64,000 bases of DNA. Origin: Cubamyces lactineus (taxonomy: Eukaryota > Basidiomycota > Agaricomycetes > Polyporales > Polyporaceae). Numbering within the stretch: the first letter of the stretch is position 1; each line of letters begins with the position of its first letter. Where the stretch lies: NCBI GenBank assembly GCA_022376465.1, contig JACDTU010000021.1:62001-126000 (forward strand), written 5' to 3'. The notes under the pieces were generated by a model. It did no database searches. It saw only the letters and a program-made list of their open reading frames with translations, and had not been told where the DNA came from. This document shows positions 1 to 11,700 of the stretch, piece after piece. Made by a program: the position numbers and the translations under genes.

Positions 1-17
1 CTTACGTTACCTCCCAG

Positions 18-929
18 ACCCGGGGAACTCTTGTTACCTTCTTGCTGGCCATGACGCGAAACTCAGACGCTGTCAGGAAAGCTCAGGACGAGATCGACAG
101 GATCGTTGGGAATGAGCGGCTCCCAGACTTCACCGATCGCCCATCGTTGCCGTACGTGGATGCCCTGCTCGAAGAGCTGTTCAGGTATGCTCATTTCCGC
201 ATGAAGATGTGCGTTCATGTTTGGTGATCTAAGTACTCTTAAGATGGAATCCACCTATTCCCTTAGGTCAGAGTTCAGAGTTTGACATAGCGACGTCTTC
301 TGACGCGTCTCCTCAGCTGTGCCCCATCGTACTATGGTAAATGACGAGTACCGCGGTTACACTATTCCCGAGGGGTGCATGGTCATACCAAACGTCTGGT
401 ACGTTCGACAGTATGTTAGCACGCCATATTCGTACCCATTTCTCATGCAACACAGGGCTATGTCTCGGGAGGTTTCCGACTACCCTGAACCCGAAGAGTT
501 CCGTCCGGAGCGCTTCTTGCATACGGACGGCGAGTCTGGGAAGCTCGACATCCCATTGCCAAGTAGCTACGTGTTTGGGTTCGGCCGCAGGTAAGCACTC
601 AGGATTCCATTCATCTTGTCTAGCTGGAACACAAAGTCCGCCATTGATATTAGAGTGTGCCCTGGGCAAGCGTTCGCCGACGGGACGTTGTGGCTGGCCA
701 TTGTTCGGATTTTGGCAGTATTTGATATCCGGAAGCCATTAGATTCCAACGGCGAAGAGAAGACGCCTCCCGCAGCATTCTTCTCGGGCTTCACGAGGTG
801 GGTGACGGCCACTTGCTGCGGCGTAAGACGTACACTGAACAAATGTGCAGCCAGCCGATGCCATTCGAATGTCGTATTGTGCCGCGCTCTGAGAAGATCG
901 CCAGGATGGCTATTAATATTTCGGCATAG
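18..929 (+). CDS. Cytochrome P450, C-terminal part (P450-1, cut by window edge)
   Basis: This is the C-terminal third of a fungal class II P450 monooxygenase, a heme enzyme that hydroxylates small lipophilic substrates at the ER. Exons are 18-184, 244-266, 317-398, 456-590, 654-797 and 851-929; the first starts after an acceptor at 15-17 and the 5' part lies outside the window. Visible parts are the end of helix I, the K-helix ExxR (EELFR), RWNP on a 23-nt microexon, the PERF region (FRPERF) and the heme loop FGFGRR/VCPGQ, which an intron splits. Exon sizes match the four complete P450s downstream, so it is a close relative of them. No frame breaks are seen. The substrate cannot be read from the sequence. 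Confidence 0.9.
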
Positions 930-1392
930 CACATCCTAGCGTAGCTCAAGAAGTGTTGCACACTTTACGCACCATTTCAGAGTCGTTGGGATTAAAGTTT
1001 CGTACATGCCTACTAGGACCGGATACTTACTTTAATTGTATTTTGAGTTGACAAAGTTGCAGTATGTACGGGCGACTAAACACCCGGGCATCTCGGGGAG
1101 GACCGGCCGTCGAACGATTCCTTGAGCGTCCAATCAGGAGCCGCCTTGGCCGCCGCATTTGGAGAGCAAAAGCTTCCCGATGGGATCTGGGGTGATCGTG
1201 CCTCGGTAAAGGCCAGATTCGAGAGTGCATAGAACAAGTCCGGGGTTGTCCTTCGCCACGACTACCGTTGCCACTCTCCAGCGCATATACGCATACATCT
1301 GCCTTGGTCTCTTGTTTCTGTACCACCACTTTTCCCTCCACGTCTCTGGTATATCTGGGAGGAGTCTGACATACGGCTTTCGTGCGGACAGA
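930..1392. other. Intergenic, 463 bp, between P450-1 and the BAR-SH3 gene
   Basis: It holds the P450-1 3' flank and the promoter of the next gene. A pyrimidine-rich stretch lies near 1305-1350. I see no gene or repeat. Confidence 0.6.
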
Positions 1393-4154
1393 ATGGCCAG
1401 CAAGCAGGTGAGCTATTGCGGTCTGTATAAATGCCGGGGCATACTTCTGAACGCTCGGCAACGGCGCTAGCTTGGGAAGTTGCGACAGGTACGGAGCTTC
1501 TCTCATGTGGATAGCGACCCTCGGTGAACAACGAGACAGCTCGTGGGAGAGGTCATCTCGACTCGCGACAAAACAATCCAGTCGGATGAATTCCGGGAGC
1601 TGGAACATGACATCGAACTTCGGAGGCAGGGCCTTTGGAGGTGAGTTCCGCATTCATACAAGGTCTTAGTACGTCGAACGCGTATAATCCTTGTGTGCTT
1701 CTCGTATTGCCGTGTGTGCTTGGTCACTCCGCCAGGGGCACTGATAATAGCACACACGTCTCCTGCATCCATAGCATCTCTATGTGGAGGTCATGCTTAT
1801 GGAAAGGAACAACATCAACTGTGAACAGGCAGATGACACGTCCTCCGTTGCCACGGGGCACATATCTGAGTTCGGGCAGCGTCTCAGCCGCTTCGTCCCC
1901 TCTCTTACCCCGCTTCCCTGAACTTAGATATCCATGACGGCGCAGCTGACGCCTCATTCGTTATCAGGCTCGATGTCGCGTCGGATGATCTCCGCCACTA
2001 TCTCCAGAAGAAGAAATTCTCTGAAGTAGTAGAACATGCTGACAAGCTGCTTGCTATCGACGCTCTGGGAGTTGTTATGATCAAACACGGCGAAGAGTTC
2101 GGGGACGACTCTGCGTATGGGCAATCGCTCGTGAACTTCGGCCGCGCGCATTGCACTATCGCATCTCTCCAAGAGAGCTTCGCGATGATGTTTGAAGAGA
2201 CGTACATTACTACTATTCGGCAAAGCGAGGACGAAATCAAGGAATATCAGATGCAGAGAAAGAAACTAGAGAGCAGGCGGTGAGTTCGTACATCTTCGAG
2301 CTTATGGATGGTTGCTGAGACGGTAGAGCTTAGATTGAGCTTTGATGCGGCTGCAGCGAAGCTGGACAAACTGAAGCATGCAAAGAAAGTCCAAGAGAAG
2401 GACCGTCAAGAGGCTGAAGACGAATACGAGGATGCCAAGGCTCGATAGTGCGTCATCGTCTCCTGACTATGCTTTCCGTGGACACTGAGTCTCGAATCAG
2501 TGAGGAAACGCTCGAAGATGTAAGAGCGCGTATGTGGGCGATTCAGGAGAACGAGGTGGTGCAACTGCGCGAACTCACAAACTTCCTGGACTTGGAGCTC
2601 TCCTTCATACGGTCTTACTACGAAGAGCTCCAGAAAGTGAAGGATACCTGGATTGATGAGTGCGTCTTTGTCCCGCACGCTCGGTGCATGCGCCCTTACA
2701 CCGTTTATTCCTTCAGGGAAACGCTCAAGAAGCTTGGAGCACCCAAAGCAAGACCGTCCCGACCAGCCTCTGCTTCTCGCGCTAACTCCATTCGCTCGAC
2801 TAAGTCGACTAAGAAGGCCACAGACCACGATTCACCTGATTCGAGCGATGAAGACGTCACGGTACCACGGAAGAAGTCACTGTCGCGCCGCAAGTCTGAG
2901 GCCGGAAGTAAACCGCCTTCTCGTCCTCAGTCTCGAGCATCGCGTAAACGTTCGGACAGCACGGCCACCGCTACGAGCGAGAAGGAGAAAGAGAAGGAGG
3001 CAAAACCGGAGAAGATGTCCCACCGGTTGAGCGTTGCCGGTTGGGCTTCGAGCGCGATGAGCTCAGTCACTGGTCGTGGCAAAAAGGATAAGGACAAGGA
3101 CAAGTTCTCCGCCCTTCGTGACGAAGATGTCTCCGACAAAAGCGATACAGACGATTTTGGTATGCCCAAGTCGTCGAAGTCGCACGGCCGCAAATCGTCT
3201 CTTCCTGCTCCTGGCCTACCGAGCACGTCGCCCAAGCTACCGGTCCGGATGTTGAAGTCGTTGTCGCGCTCAGGATCTGACAAGGACAAGGAGATCAAGG
3301 AGAATGGTGATAAGCATGTCCGCAAGCGTGTCGTTGCCCTCCACGACTTCGCAGCAGCATCTGCCGACGAGCTTAGCTTCAAGGCCGGAGAACAGATTGA
3401 GGTCGTCAGCGAGGTAATCGACGGCTGGTGGATGGGCGAGCTCGGGGGCAAACGCGGCCTCTTCCCAACGACCTACACGGAGGTCATCAACACTTCGTCG
3501 TCCTCGCTGCCACAGAAGCCTCCGCTCCCTCAGCGGCCGCCATCTTCTTTTACGCGCAGTCTAGGCCTGCAGAACGGAGGCAACCGCATGGGCTCGTCTC
3601 TTTCATCTCTCGAAGACGGCGGGCATCCGTTCGGGGACCATAACTCGCACGACGGTTCGACGCATCCTCCGTACGAAGAAAGCATCCAGAGCAGTCATAT
3701 GACGGAGTCAGATGATGACGAGTCCGGCAGCTTGATGCGTGTGCAACGTGTTGAAGATGGCTTCTCGTCCCGATATACCTCTGCTGTCCCGCCTCCTGTT
3801 CCTGCTCCCAACCCCGTTCGGCGCGGAACAGACGCAGTCTCGTCGTCCCCTGTCAAGAAGGCACCTCCACCTCCCCCACCTCGTCGTTCAACCCTGACCG
3901 CATCGCCCGCTTTAACACCTCCCCTTCTTCCCAGCCGTCCTGCGACGCTTCGCTCGAAGTCCTCGCATTCGAGCTCAGGATCGCTGTCAGCACTCGCCAA
4001 TACGGGTGTGGTCGCTGCGGCTGCTTCTGACGAGCTGACATACTCGCCGTTCGACAGCCCGAAGGACGCGAGGTTCGGGTGTTCCGACTTCAAGCAGAAC
4101 CCGTTCAAGCCGAAGGGGTTCTGCAACAACTGTTTCCAGATGCACTCGTCTTAG
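1393..4154 (+). CDS. BAR-domain and SH3-domain protein
   Basis: Model: 1393-1407, 1471-1488, 1540-1640, 1968-2279, 2334-2447, 2501-2659, 2717-4154; 718 aa. The first two coding exons are tiny (15 nt encoding MASKQ, then 18 nt) and are supported by phase and by family-like sequence (MASKQLGKLRQ). Residues about 1-240 form a charged helical BAR-type domain that should dimerise and bind curved membrane. A Ser/Lys-rich linker follows, then an SH3 domain at about 444-499 (ALHDF, WW pair, GLFP), polyproline tracts, and a C-terminal Cys motif with C695, C709, C712 and H716. A role in endocytosis or cortical actin is the usual one for BAR-SH3 proteins and is inferred here. Intron 3 is 327 nt, unusually long, and could hide a further small exon. 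Confidence 0.85.
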
Positions 4155-4432
4155 AATTTTGCGTCAATGTGCTTGTATTATATGTGAGGATCTCATCTTA
4201 TCTCACTGTACTGATACGTCCTTGGTTATCGTTCTCGTGCTCTCCATTCTATTACTCACCGCTAATTCCCCAACATTTGCTATGCTTGCTCTATCATCCA
4301 TATCGAACTCCTTACGTAGTCTCTGTCGCTGGTCGACATCTAACAATACACGGACTATCATTCATGTTCTACCAAGTATCCCGAGCTCCTCATCGATGGG
4401 CCGTGTCTATCTGCGGCTGCCATTACTGGCCC

Positions 4433-6677
4433 CTACTCATCTAAGTCTGCGAACAACTCTGTCGCCTTCTCCGAGCGCAAAGTAATCCGACAAGGGAATG
4501 GCACGGGTTGGCTGTAGGCATGGCAGGTGAGCTTCTTCCGTACTCAGCGTGGGACAATACGACTGACCTGGTAATCCCAGGAAAGAACGCAGCGGGAGGT
4601 GTGACTTCTTTCCCATCCTCGTCCAGGACCTTGCGAACGTCGAACAACGCGAAGACGTTCGCGACAGCGAGCCAAATGCTCGCATCTGCCATGGCCTGGC
4701 CGGGACAGATCCTACGGCGTAACCTTCAGCGACGATCGTTCGGACGTAGACAGTGCACATGCTCACCTGCGTCCGAAACCGAAGACGAAGCTGCTGGGGA
4801 GAAGGACGTCTTCTCTCAGGCGTCCGTCGGCTGTGAGATACCGCTCTGGGCGGAACTCCTCGGGATCGGGGTAATACCGCGTGTCGCGACTCATTGCCCT
4901 GCACCGTCGGACGTCAGCATGTGTACTTCGAGTTTGCGATGCACTGAATCGTTACCAGGTGTTGGCGAAGACGTTGCACCCTGCGGGGATGTCGTATTCC
5001 CTGTAATGATCGTCTGTCATAACCCGGTGGGGTACAGCTTGCAGGGTCTCAGTACAACTGTGCATAGGTAACAGAGGCTCATCTCATTGGCTTACCTAGT
5101 GGCAGAGAGGGTCTCGAGCTGGCGTGATCGAAGGTGAGCCAAATGCCAAGATTTCTTGAGCACCGTGCTCACCGGTACACTTCTTCCAGGAACGCTTCAA
5201 CGTAAGGTAGCGATTCGCGGTCGTTGAATGTGGGCAACCTATCGTGACCCACGACTCGGTCGACCTCCGCTTGCGCCTTCATGTAAGCATCCGTGTTCCG
5301 TGTCATCATGAGGAAACATATTGCGAGCGTGCCACGAGTCTGCGAATTGTACCGTGCGTTAGGTGTGGGTTCGCGCAATCGAGTCGAGTACTTACCGTTT
5401 CCACACCGGCTTCACGAACCAAATTTGTGAGCTGGTCTCAAGACCCGCGGAAGAAACGTGACTAACCGCCGTATACGCTGAAGCCAAGACCTTTGATATC
5501 CTCCTGCTCTTCAGGCGGAGGCGCCCCACCGTATTCTGCCATCACATTCGTGAAGATGCATGGCGTGATAGTCCCATCGGCCTGTCAGTGCAAACATGTC
5601 AATGCTCATGTTTTTCAAGAAATGTGATCAGAAGGGCGCACCATTCCCGACGTCCCCACCTGATATCCTAGGTTCATCCATTCCTCCGAAATTGCGCGGA
5701 CAACCGAATAGTGTCTCTTCCATCCAGCGCCAGGCAGCCAGGCGGGTACGTGTTTCACTGGCAATTCGAATTGGAATCGTTCTATACTGACTTCGGGAAT
5801 CACAGACAGACACTTACGGAATGGTATGAAGTCGATCGGCATAGAGCCCGGACGTCCAGCGGCATCCGTGCTGTTCACCGCGAGGTCCGCCACGCGCACC
5901 ATCTCGTCATCCATGGAGGACACTCGTCGGCCATACGTTATCTCAACCATGATAGCCGCGAGGTACCTGATCATCAGCGCGGAGGCGTGAGCACGGATGA
6001 GTCGGCCGCGAGGCGTTCACACGTACAGATGCAGATGCTCGACAAAGTGCTCCGGGGTCTGTGACAGGTTGCGCAGCAGCCTCTTGACCTCCCTGAGCTG
6101 GATGTGCTGGTAGCTGCGCAGCTTCACCTTGTTGCCAACGCCCTCCTGCAGCCATCGGCGCTGTTTCCGCAGCCGCTCGCCGTAGCGGAGGACAGGCAGC
6201 GTCGCGCCTTGTCCGAGACTAAGACGGGCCGGAACGTGGGCGCAATCAGGTGAGCACTTCGGCGTTGCATAGAGACGGACTTACAGCTCCGCTAGCAGCA
6301 CCATACGAGGCCGGTCGGAATATATGGAGCTACGCTTATCTAGCAAATCCCGGGCAGCCTCTATAGAATTGAGCACAACCATGGGGGTTCGAAATAGCCT
6401 GACGTATATCACGTCGCCTGCGAGGGAATGGCGATGAGTATGTTGTCTTTACTGAGAGCCATAATGGGCGCTAATCACCGTATATCTTCGCCCAGTCAGC
6501 GAAGGCACGTTCTGGAGAGGTTGCCGGGGTTTGCAAAACATTGCCTAGGAGAGGTATCCCTCTTGGCCCTGGAGGGAGCTTCCTGCGGTCCCTCCGCCAT
6601 ACATTCACCACGGCAACCAGCACAAGGATGCCGCCGAGGAGCCACCAGGGGAGCAGGGGAGACGTGATGGAGGGCAT
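4433..6677 (-). CDS. Cytochrome P450 monooxygenase (P450-2)
   Basis: Thirteen exons: 6479-6677, 6285-6417, 6027-6218, 5818-5966, 5642-5757, 5467-5581, 5396-5409, 5173-5339, 5096-5118, 4956-5037, 4767-4898, 4568-4711, 4433-4511; 514 aa. An N-terminal membrane anchor is followed by LPPGPRG, helix-I AGVET at about 302-306, ExxR ending at R362, FRPERY, and the heme loop FGFGRR/ICPGQ with Cys443. I chose the ATG at 6677 because a TATA-like box lies about 48 bp upstream and the first exon then matches its siblings; in-frame ATGs at 6701 and 6719 are possible. The Trp that starts the RWxP segment after helix K in the siblings is Ser here. The frame is otherwise intact. The substrate is unknown. Confidence 0.9.
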
Positions 6678-7466
6678 TGGCGACGGAAGCGGGCGTAACA
6701 TATCCTCCGTGGTGAGCACAGCTGTTTATAACAAGTCTCGACTGACAGAACACTAAGGCTCTGATAAGAAGCTCTTCCACGTGCGCGCCCATCGCAGCCG
6801 CCAGTTTATGGAGACCTCGGAACCGAATGTAGGTGAGGGCCGGGCGAGGTGTGTCTAGCGAGCCGCGATGGCGGCAACGAGAATAATGCGACCACAATAG
6901 CCTACTTGCCGCCGCAGTGTCTGCGGGAAGCCATACTCAGCACGATGTAGCGCGAATCTACAGCAGCGGGTTGCGACGACTTGCTCACTTCGTCGCAATG
7001 GCCCTTGAACTCCTCCGAGTGGGACGTAAGTATCCGACGTGGCAGGAAAAGCACAACTTCCTCAGAGATGTCCTCGAGGTACGCGATCAACTACGCTCGG
7101 GCTCAATGGGCTAACCCTCTTCTGGAAATTTAGCGCCCTCTCACGGCGGACGTCCGGTGAGAGCACGGAGCTCTTGATCAGACGAGCGCGCAACTGAGCT
7201 CACCGGCTCTTTGCTGCTACTATAGGTTGGCCCGGACACACGCAGCGCCATGATCGTATGGTAGTTCTCGATGTATCTCCATATTCTCATCCACCACCGC
7301 TTTCATTACGGCATACCGCCCATGCACAAACAGCGCTCTATGTTCGCTCGAGGAGGCTGTATCTCTCGATTGTACGGAAACAATAGTTTAGCATACACCC
7401 GAAGTTCGTCACGCTCACATATTGCTCTTCGTAGAACTCACGCCGAGCCCGAGGCGTCCGATGACA
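6678..7466. other. Intergenic, 789 bp, between P450-2 and the P450-3 remnant
   Basis: Apart from the P450-2 promoter I see nothing supportable. The short ORFs here have no recognisable domain and do not resemble P450 exons. Confidence 0.55.
6725..6731 (-). promoter_or_regulatory. TATA-like box of P450-2
   Basis: On the minus strand this reads TTATAAA, about 48 bp before the ATG at 6677, close to the spacing seen for P450-6. Confidence 0.5.
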
Positions 7467-8427
7467 CTGTTTGATCAAGGATCCATTAGCTTGAAGGGCG
7501 TTCTCCGAGTGAGGACGGACCTCACAGGGGAATGGCGCTGGGTGGCTGGGCCACTGCGAGCGGGTAATTGTCAAGAGCATCTGTAGCATCCTCAGGTCTC
7601 GCGAGGGAAATGTACACCTCGTAAAGTCCGCGATGGGTAAAGCAGGCGATCTCATCGCACTGGTCGCCTCGTCGACAGCCTGACAAACGCAGGTGACGGC
7701 GAATATGCACCCCGCAGCAGGGCGAATGTTGCCATCGGCGAAGGCTTACCCGGACAAATCCTGCGCTCAGTATACTCGATCAGGCTTCCGTCTTCGAGAA
7801 GATCTATGATGCATCAAACAAAGGTGAAGGCAGCTGACCTGCGGCCAAAATCGAAGATGAAGCCGCTCGGACGCAATAAGTTGTCCACTGCGTGTCCGTC
7901 GGATGATAGTTAGCGTTATGGACGGGATTCGTCGGGATCGGGATAGTACCGCGTGTTGCTAGATATGGCCCTGGTCAGAACGCGCGCCTTGTGGTTTTGA
8001 CAGTGAGCACGGTCCGGCACGCACCGTATGTACAGGCTGACCCTCGAACCGGCAGGAATGCCGTATTGCGTCCATCAGCCATAAACGGCTCGCACTCATG
8101 AACGCATGCACGGCCTCATCAGTTTCACAAGGGAGGGCTCCATATTCCGTACCGCTCAATATGCGTCCTTTGAAGCAGCAGAAGATTCTATTCATCCGAA
8201 CAGTGAAAGTGGCGCCGCGTATGGAGCTTCGATGAAGCCTGGGGTTCCGCTGGACTGTTGCGTGATAAGATGCTAACTCACCGGTAAGCTTCCGCTAGCA
8301 CTGCGTTGAGGTACAGGAGGTTCCCGCGGTCAGCGCACTCGGGTAGCTCTTCGGTGCCGATGACGCGAATTGCATCTTCATCAAGCCCTCGGAGCACCTC
8401 CCAGTTTCGCAACAAGTGTGACATGAG
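7467..8427 (-). pseudogene. Decayed 3' half of a P450 gene (P450-3 pseudogene)
   Basis: Pieces line up with the last exons of the neighbouring P450s: a helix-J/K exon (8282-8427, ending AEAYR), a worn piece with GIPAGSRV near 8040-8060, a TRYYPDP exon near 7945, the heme exons and a last exon near 7467-7545 (APFPCEV). It is broken. Two in-frame TAA codons replace E and Y of the RPERYL motif (7910-7912 and 7916-7918). A third stop sits in the heme loop at PGQ (7746-7748). The loop reads FDFGRR instead of FGFGRR. Only about 300 bp separate it from the next gene, so the N-terminal exons are missing. Boundaries are approximate. Confidence 0.8.
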
Positions 8428-8733
8428 CTGTGAGGGATCAGTGGTGTATGTGTTAGGTCCTCATAGGTTTTAAAACCTGCTGCGAATACGGTTACATGTC
8501 AGCGAAAGATCGATTGCCTCAACAAAGCGTACTCGCCTTTGACGGGTGACTGTGGCATTCTTATTGAAGGAGAGTCATGGGCTCCGATAGCACCATTGTG
8601 AGTATGCGCATATACGCCATGCCGTCTGCCTACTGATTGTTGCCGCTCTTTGCGCGGGATAGCGAACACGATGCATGAATCATCGTTGACAATATGATAC
8701 CGGAAGCTCGCTACATGACTTGACGCTTTGGAG
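8428..8733. other. Short intergenic gap, 306 bp
   Basis: It lies between the P450-3 remnant and the 3' end of P450-4. A possible worn helix-I piece (AGFKT) occurs near 8470. Nothing else is seen. Confidence 0.5.
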
Positions 8734-11700
8734 TCAAGCGTCTAACTGGTTAATCACATCGACGACCTTTACAGACCGAGGCCAAATTCGACAAACGAAT
8801 GGAGCTGGTTGACTGATTGGGCACGCAGTCAGTGATGTTGTATCTCTACGACTCAATGGGAACCAACCTCGTGAACCCGGAAATGAACTCGGCTGGAGGA
8901 GTAATGACGTTTCCGTCCCGGTCCGTGGCCTTGGAGATATCGAAGAGAGCGATGATGTTAGCTACGGCAAGCCATATGCTTGCTTGTGCGAAGGCTTGTC
9001 CAGGGCACACCCTATACAAGGATAAGGGCGCTCAGTATCAAGAAGCGCTCGTCGAGAGGTAAGGCTATGACCGCAGTCTCACCTGCGGCCGAATCCGAAG
9101 ACGAAGCTACTTGGGAGCAGTACGCCCTCCTGATCATTGACCTCAGTTGAGAGGTAACGCTCCGGAGAGAATTGTTCGGGGTTTGGGTAATACCGCGTGT
9201 CGCGACTCATCGCCCTATGTCGACGAAGGTTCGAGATGTCATTAGCAAACAGCCAAAGCACCGAGCTCCTGAGTAAGTACCATATGTTCGGGATGAGCAT
9301 GGAACCCGCAGGGATGTCGAAGCCGCGATACTGGTCGTCCATCATTGTTCGATGGGGAATGGCTTCACAAAAGAAGTTCAACAATCCCGACGCGCTTCTC
9401 CGGGCCTCTCGGAGGGGTGGGTGCATCAGCAAATTGTATAAAGTTCTACCTGGCAAGGTAGCGCCCGGCAAGGATAGCATTCCCGGACAGGCCGGGGAAG
9501 CGCTGGCCTTCCCTTGCCTTGGACTACCGCGATTCGCCTGGCCAGGCGAACGTTTGCTACGCGTTCGCCACACTGGGCGATCCATTGCCAGCATTCGCCC
9601 GGTCCGGGCGTAGTCTGACATTGAATTCAATTGTCAGGGAAGGTGCTGCCATATTAACCCTTCTCATGTAGAAGTTAGATTTAGCATCGCAATATAATCA
9701 CGACTTGAACTATTATAACGTCGTCAATAAGTACAGGTCCTTGACGTCATGGCTTTGGGGCAAGCCCGATCGCGAGTGTCACGACTGCGTGATCTGCGCA
9801 TCGCTACTTAACGGGCGTGTCGCGACTCGCGAACTCATTCGCAACTCTTTCTCTCTCCACGTCCACCTCTTTCCCCTCGACCTCAGGTATAGCCATTCGC
9901 CATCCATCCCGCGCGCGCCCATCGATGGTGTCCTCTACTGTACCAAGCCAGGTCGACAACTATTTCAGTAGTGGGGTTGCAACCCTCCCGTCTAATAGAC
10001 GGCGAGGGGTTGCGACCGGATGCAAGTCCGGCGCCAAAGAGGACCTACCGCGAGCACGCGCATGTCCGACGGAGGGGCTTGCAACCGCGGTTGCAAGTAC
10101 CCTGCCGACGGTTGCATGCTCGGATACTGCGAACGCAAGTCAGTACATGCTCGACAAAATGGCTACGCTCAGGGTCGAACCCCAAGCTTAACCTATCCAC
10201 GACAGGCAGCATCACCACTTCGCCACCACTGCTTTGAAGTGAGGCATCTAATAAAACTATCACGCGCATTTACTAGCTCGCCTAGGTACTGAGCAAGGTG
10301 AACGTTACAACCACAGTATAACCGGGTGCCCCGTCGTAAATCACGGTGTACACCATCACGCACCACCTCTCCCTGGTTGGCATGCTGGGACACGACAAAC
10401 GAGCGCGCGGGGGTGTTAGCTTCAACCATTTTGTAACTGTGGGTAGTCTATTTCTCTTGCTTACCTTGTTTTTGACGATGTGGAGTAGACGTATGTAGAC
10501 AGCGTGTGCGCGACTTCTTGATGCCATAGTCCGGCTTTTGTGTATTGTATGTAGCTGTAGTCAATACGCATTGTGTGGCAGGATCTTACATCATGCTACA
10601 GTAATGAGAATGCCAAGCAGACCGCCGCACCAACCTGATGTCCTGCTCAAGGGTTACCAATGCGATCGACATGATGAAGATCAGATGAACTATGTCATGA
10701 TCGGTCGTACCGGCGGGGTTTTGATTACAGTAGCGATAAGTCTTGCTCTGACCTGCTCAAACGCATAGTCCGAGATCCATAGCAACGCGAACGCGTATAT
10801 ATAGCTGCACTACATGCTTACAGGTACGCAAAGGTGGTACAGCGGTATCGCTGGTCACCTCGGATGTATTATGCTCGGGGTTCGACCCTGAGCGGAGCCG
10901 TTTTGTCGAACTTGTACTGACTTGCGTTCACAGTATCCGAGCATGCAACCGTCGGCAGGGTACTTGCAACCGCGGTTGCAAGCCCCTCCGTTGGACATGG
11001 GCGTGCTCGCGGTAGGTCCTCTTTGACGCCGGACTTGCATCCGGTCGCAACCCCTCGCCGTCTATTAGACGGGAGGGTTGCAACCCAAGTACTGAAGTCG
11101 CTCAGGTCGAAGGTACGTGCATATAACAAGAGGTGAGTGCACACATGCACGCATACAACGACAAGTAAGTGCATATATGCACGCATACAACAAGGTAAGC
11201 GCATATATGCATGCACACCACGGCTTGAATTGGTAAGCACGGCATCCTAAGCACAACGGCCGGGTATGCGCTCGCGCTCACGCTCCCACATGGGAAGTTC
11301 GACATCGTGCACGCCGCACGCGCCCCAGGCGATCCGGTACGTCAGCGGCCCTGTGGGAATGCTCAAGGCCATTTGGCGCATTGCGAACGCCTGTCGGGAT
11401 CCTCGTCATGCATGAGGCAGACATGGACGAGCTGGTGTGGTACCCCGATGTCGAGGTGAGTGCGCGGTGCTGCAAAATTCGCGTGGCTTAGTCAATTGAA
11501 CACCTTTGATGCCTGCCAGCTGCTGACCACGTGATTCGAATATTACTGACTATGTTGATGTTGCAGGCATGCTAAGTGAGCCATAGCTTGATTGTTATGC
11601 GTATATTTCCATGTAATAGTATATGCATACAATGATTAGTCCCGCCCGATGTGATCAAATGCACTGTATGTTGAATGGTTTGCATAGAACCACCTCGCCC

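Noticed and set aside
5038..5172. A single long intron and a fused exon after helix K in P450-2
   Set aside because: A model with a 23-nt exon (5096-5118) and an 82-nt exon equals the structure of every sibling and gives normal introns.
8734..9362. A separate 3' P450 gene fragment
   Set aside because: Its first exon has the exact phase and size to follow the 23-nt exon at 12063-12085, so it is better read as the end of P450-4 beyond a large intron.
10828..10895. A functional tRNA gene
   Set aside because: A and B boxes are present but no proper acceptor or anticodon stems can be drawn, and the sequence continues into the repeat body shared with copy 1.
10020..11240. Cys-rich ORFs in 10020-10292 and 10855-11240
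   Set aside because: They are readings of the SINE-like body and occur in both inverted copies because the repeat does.
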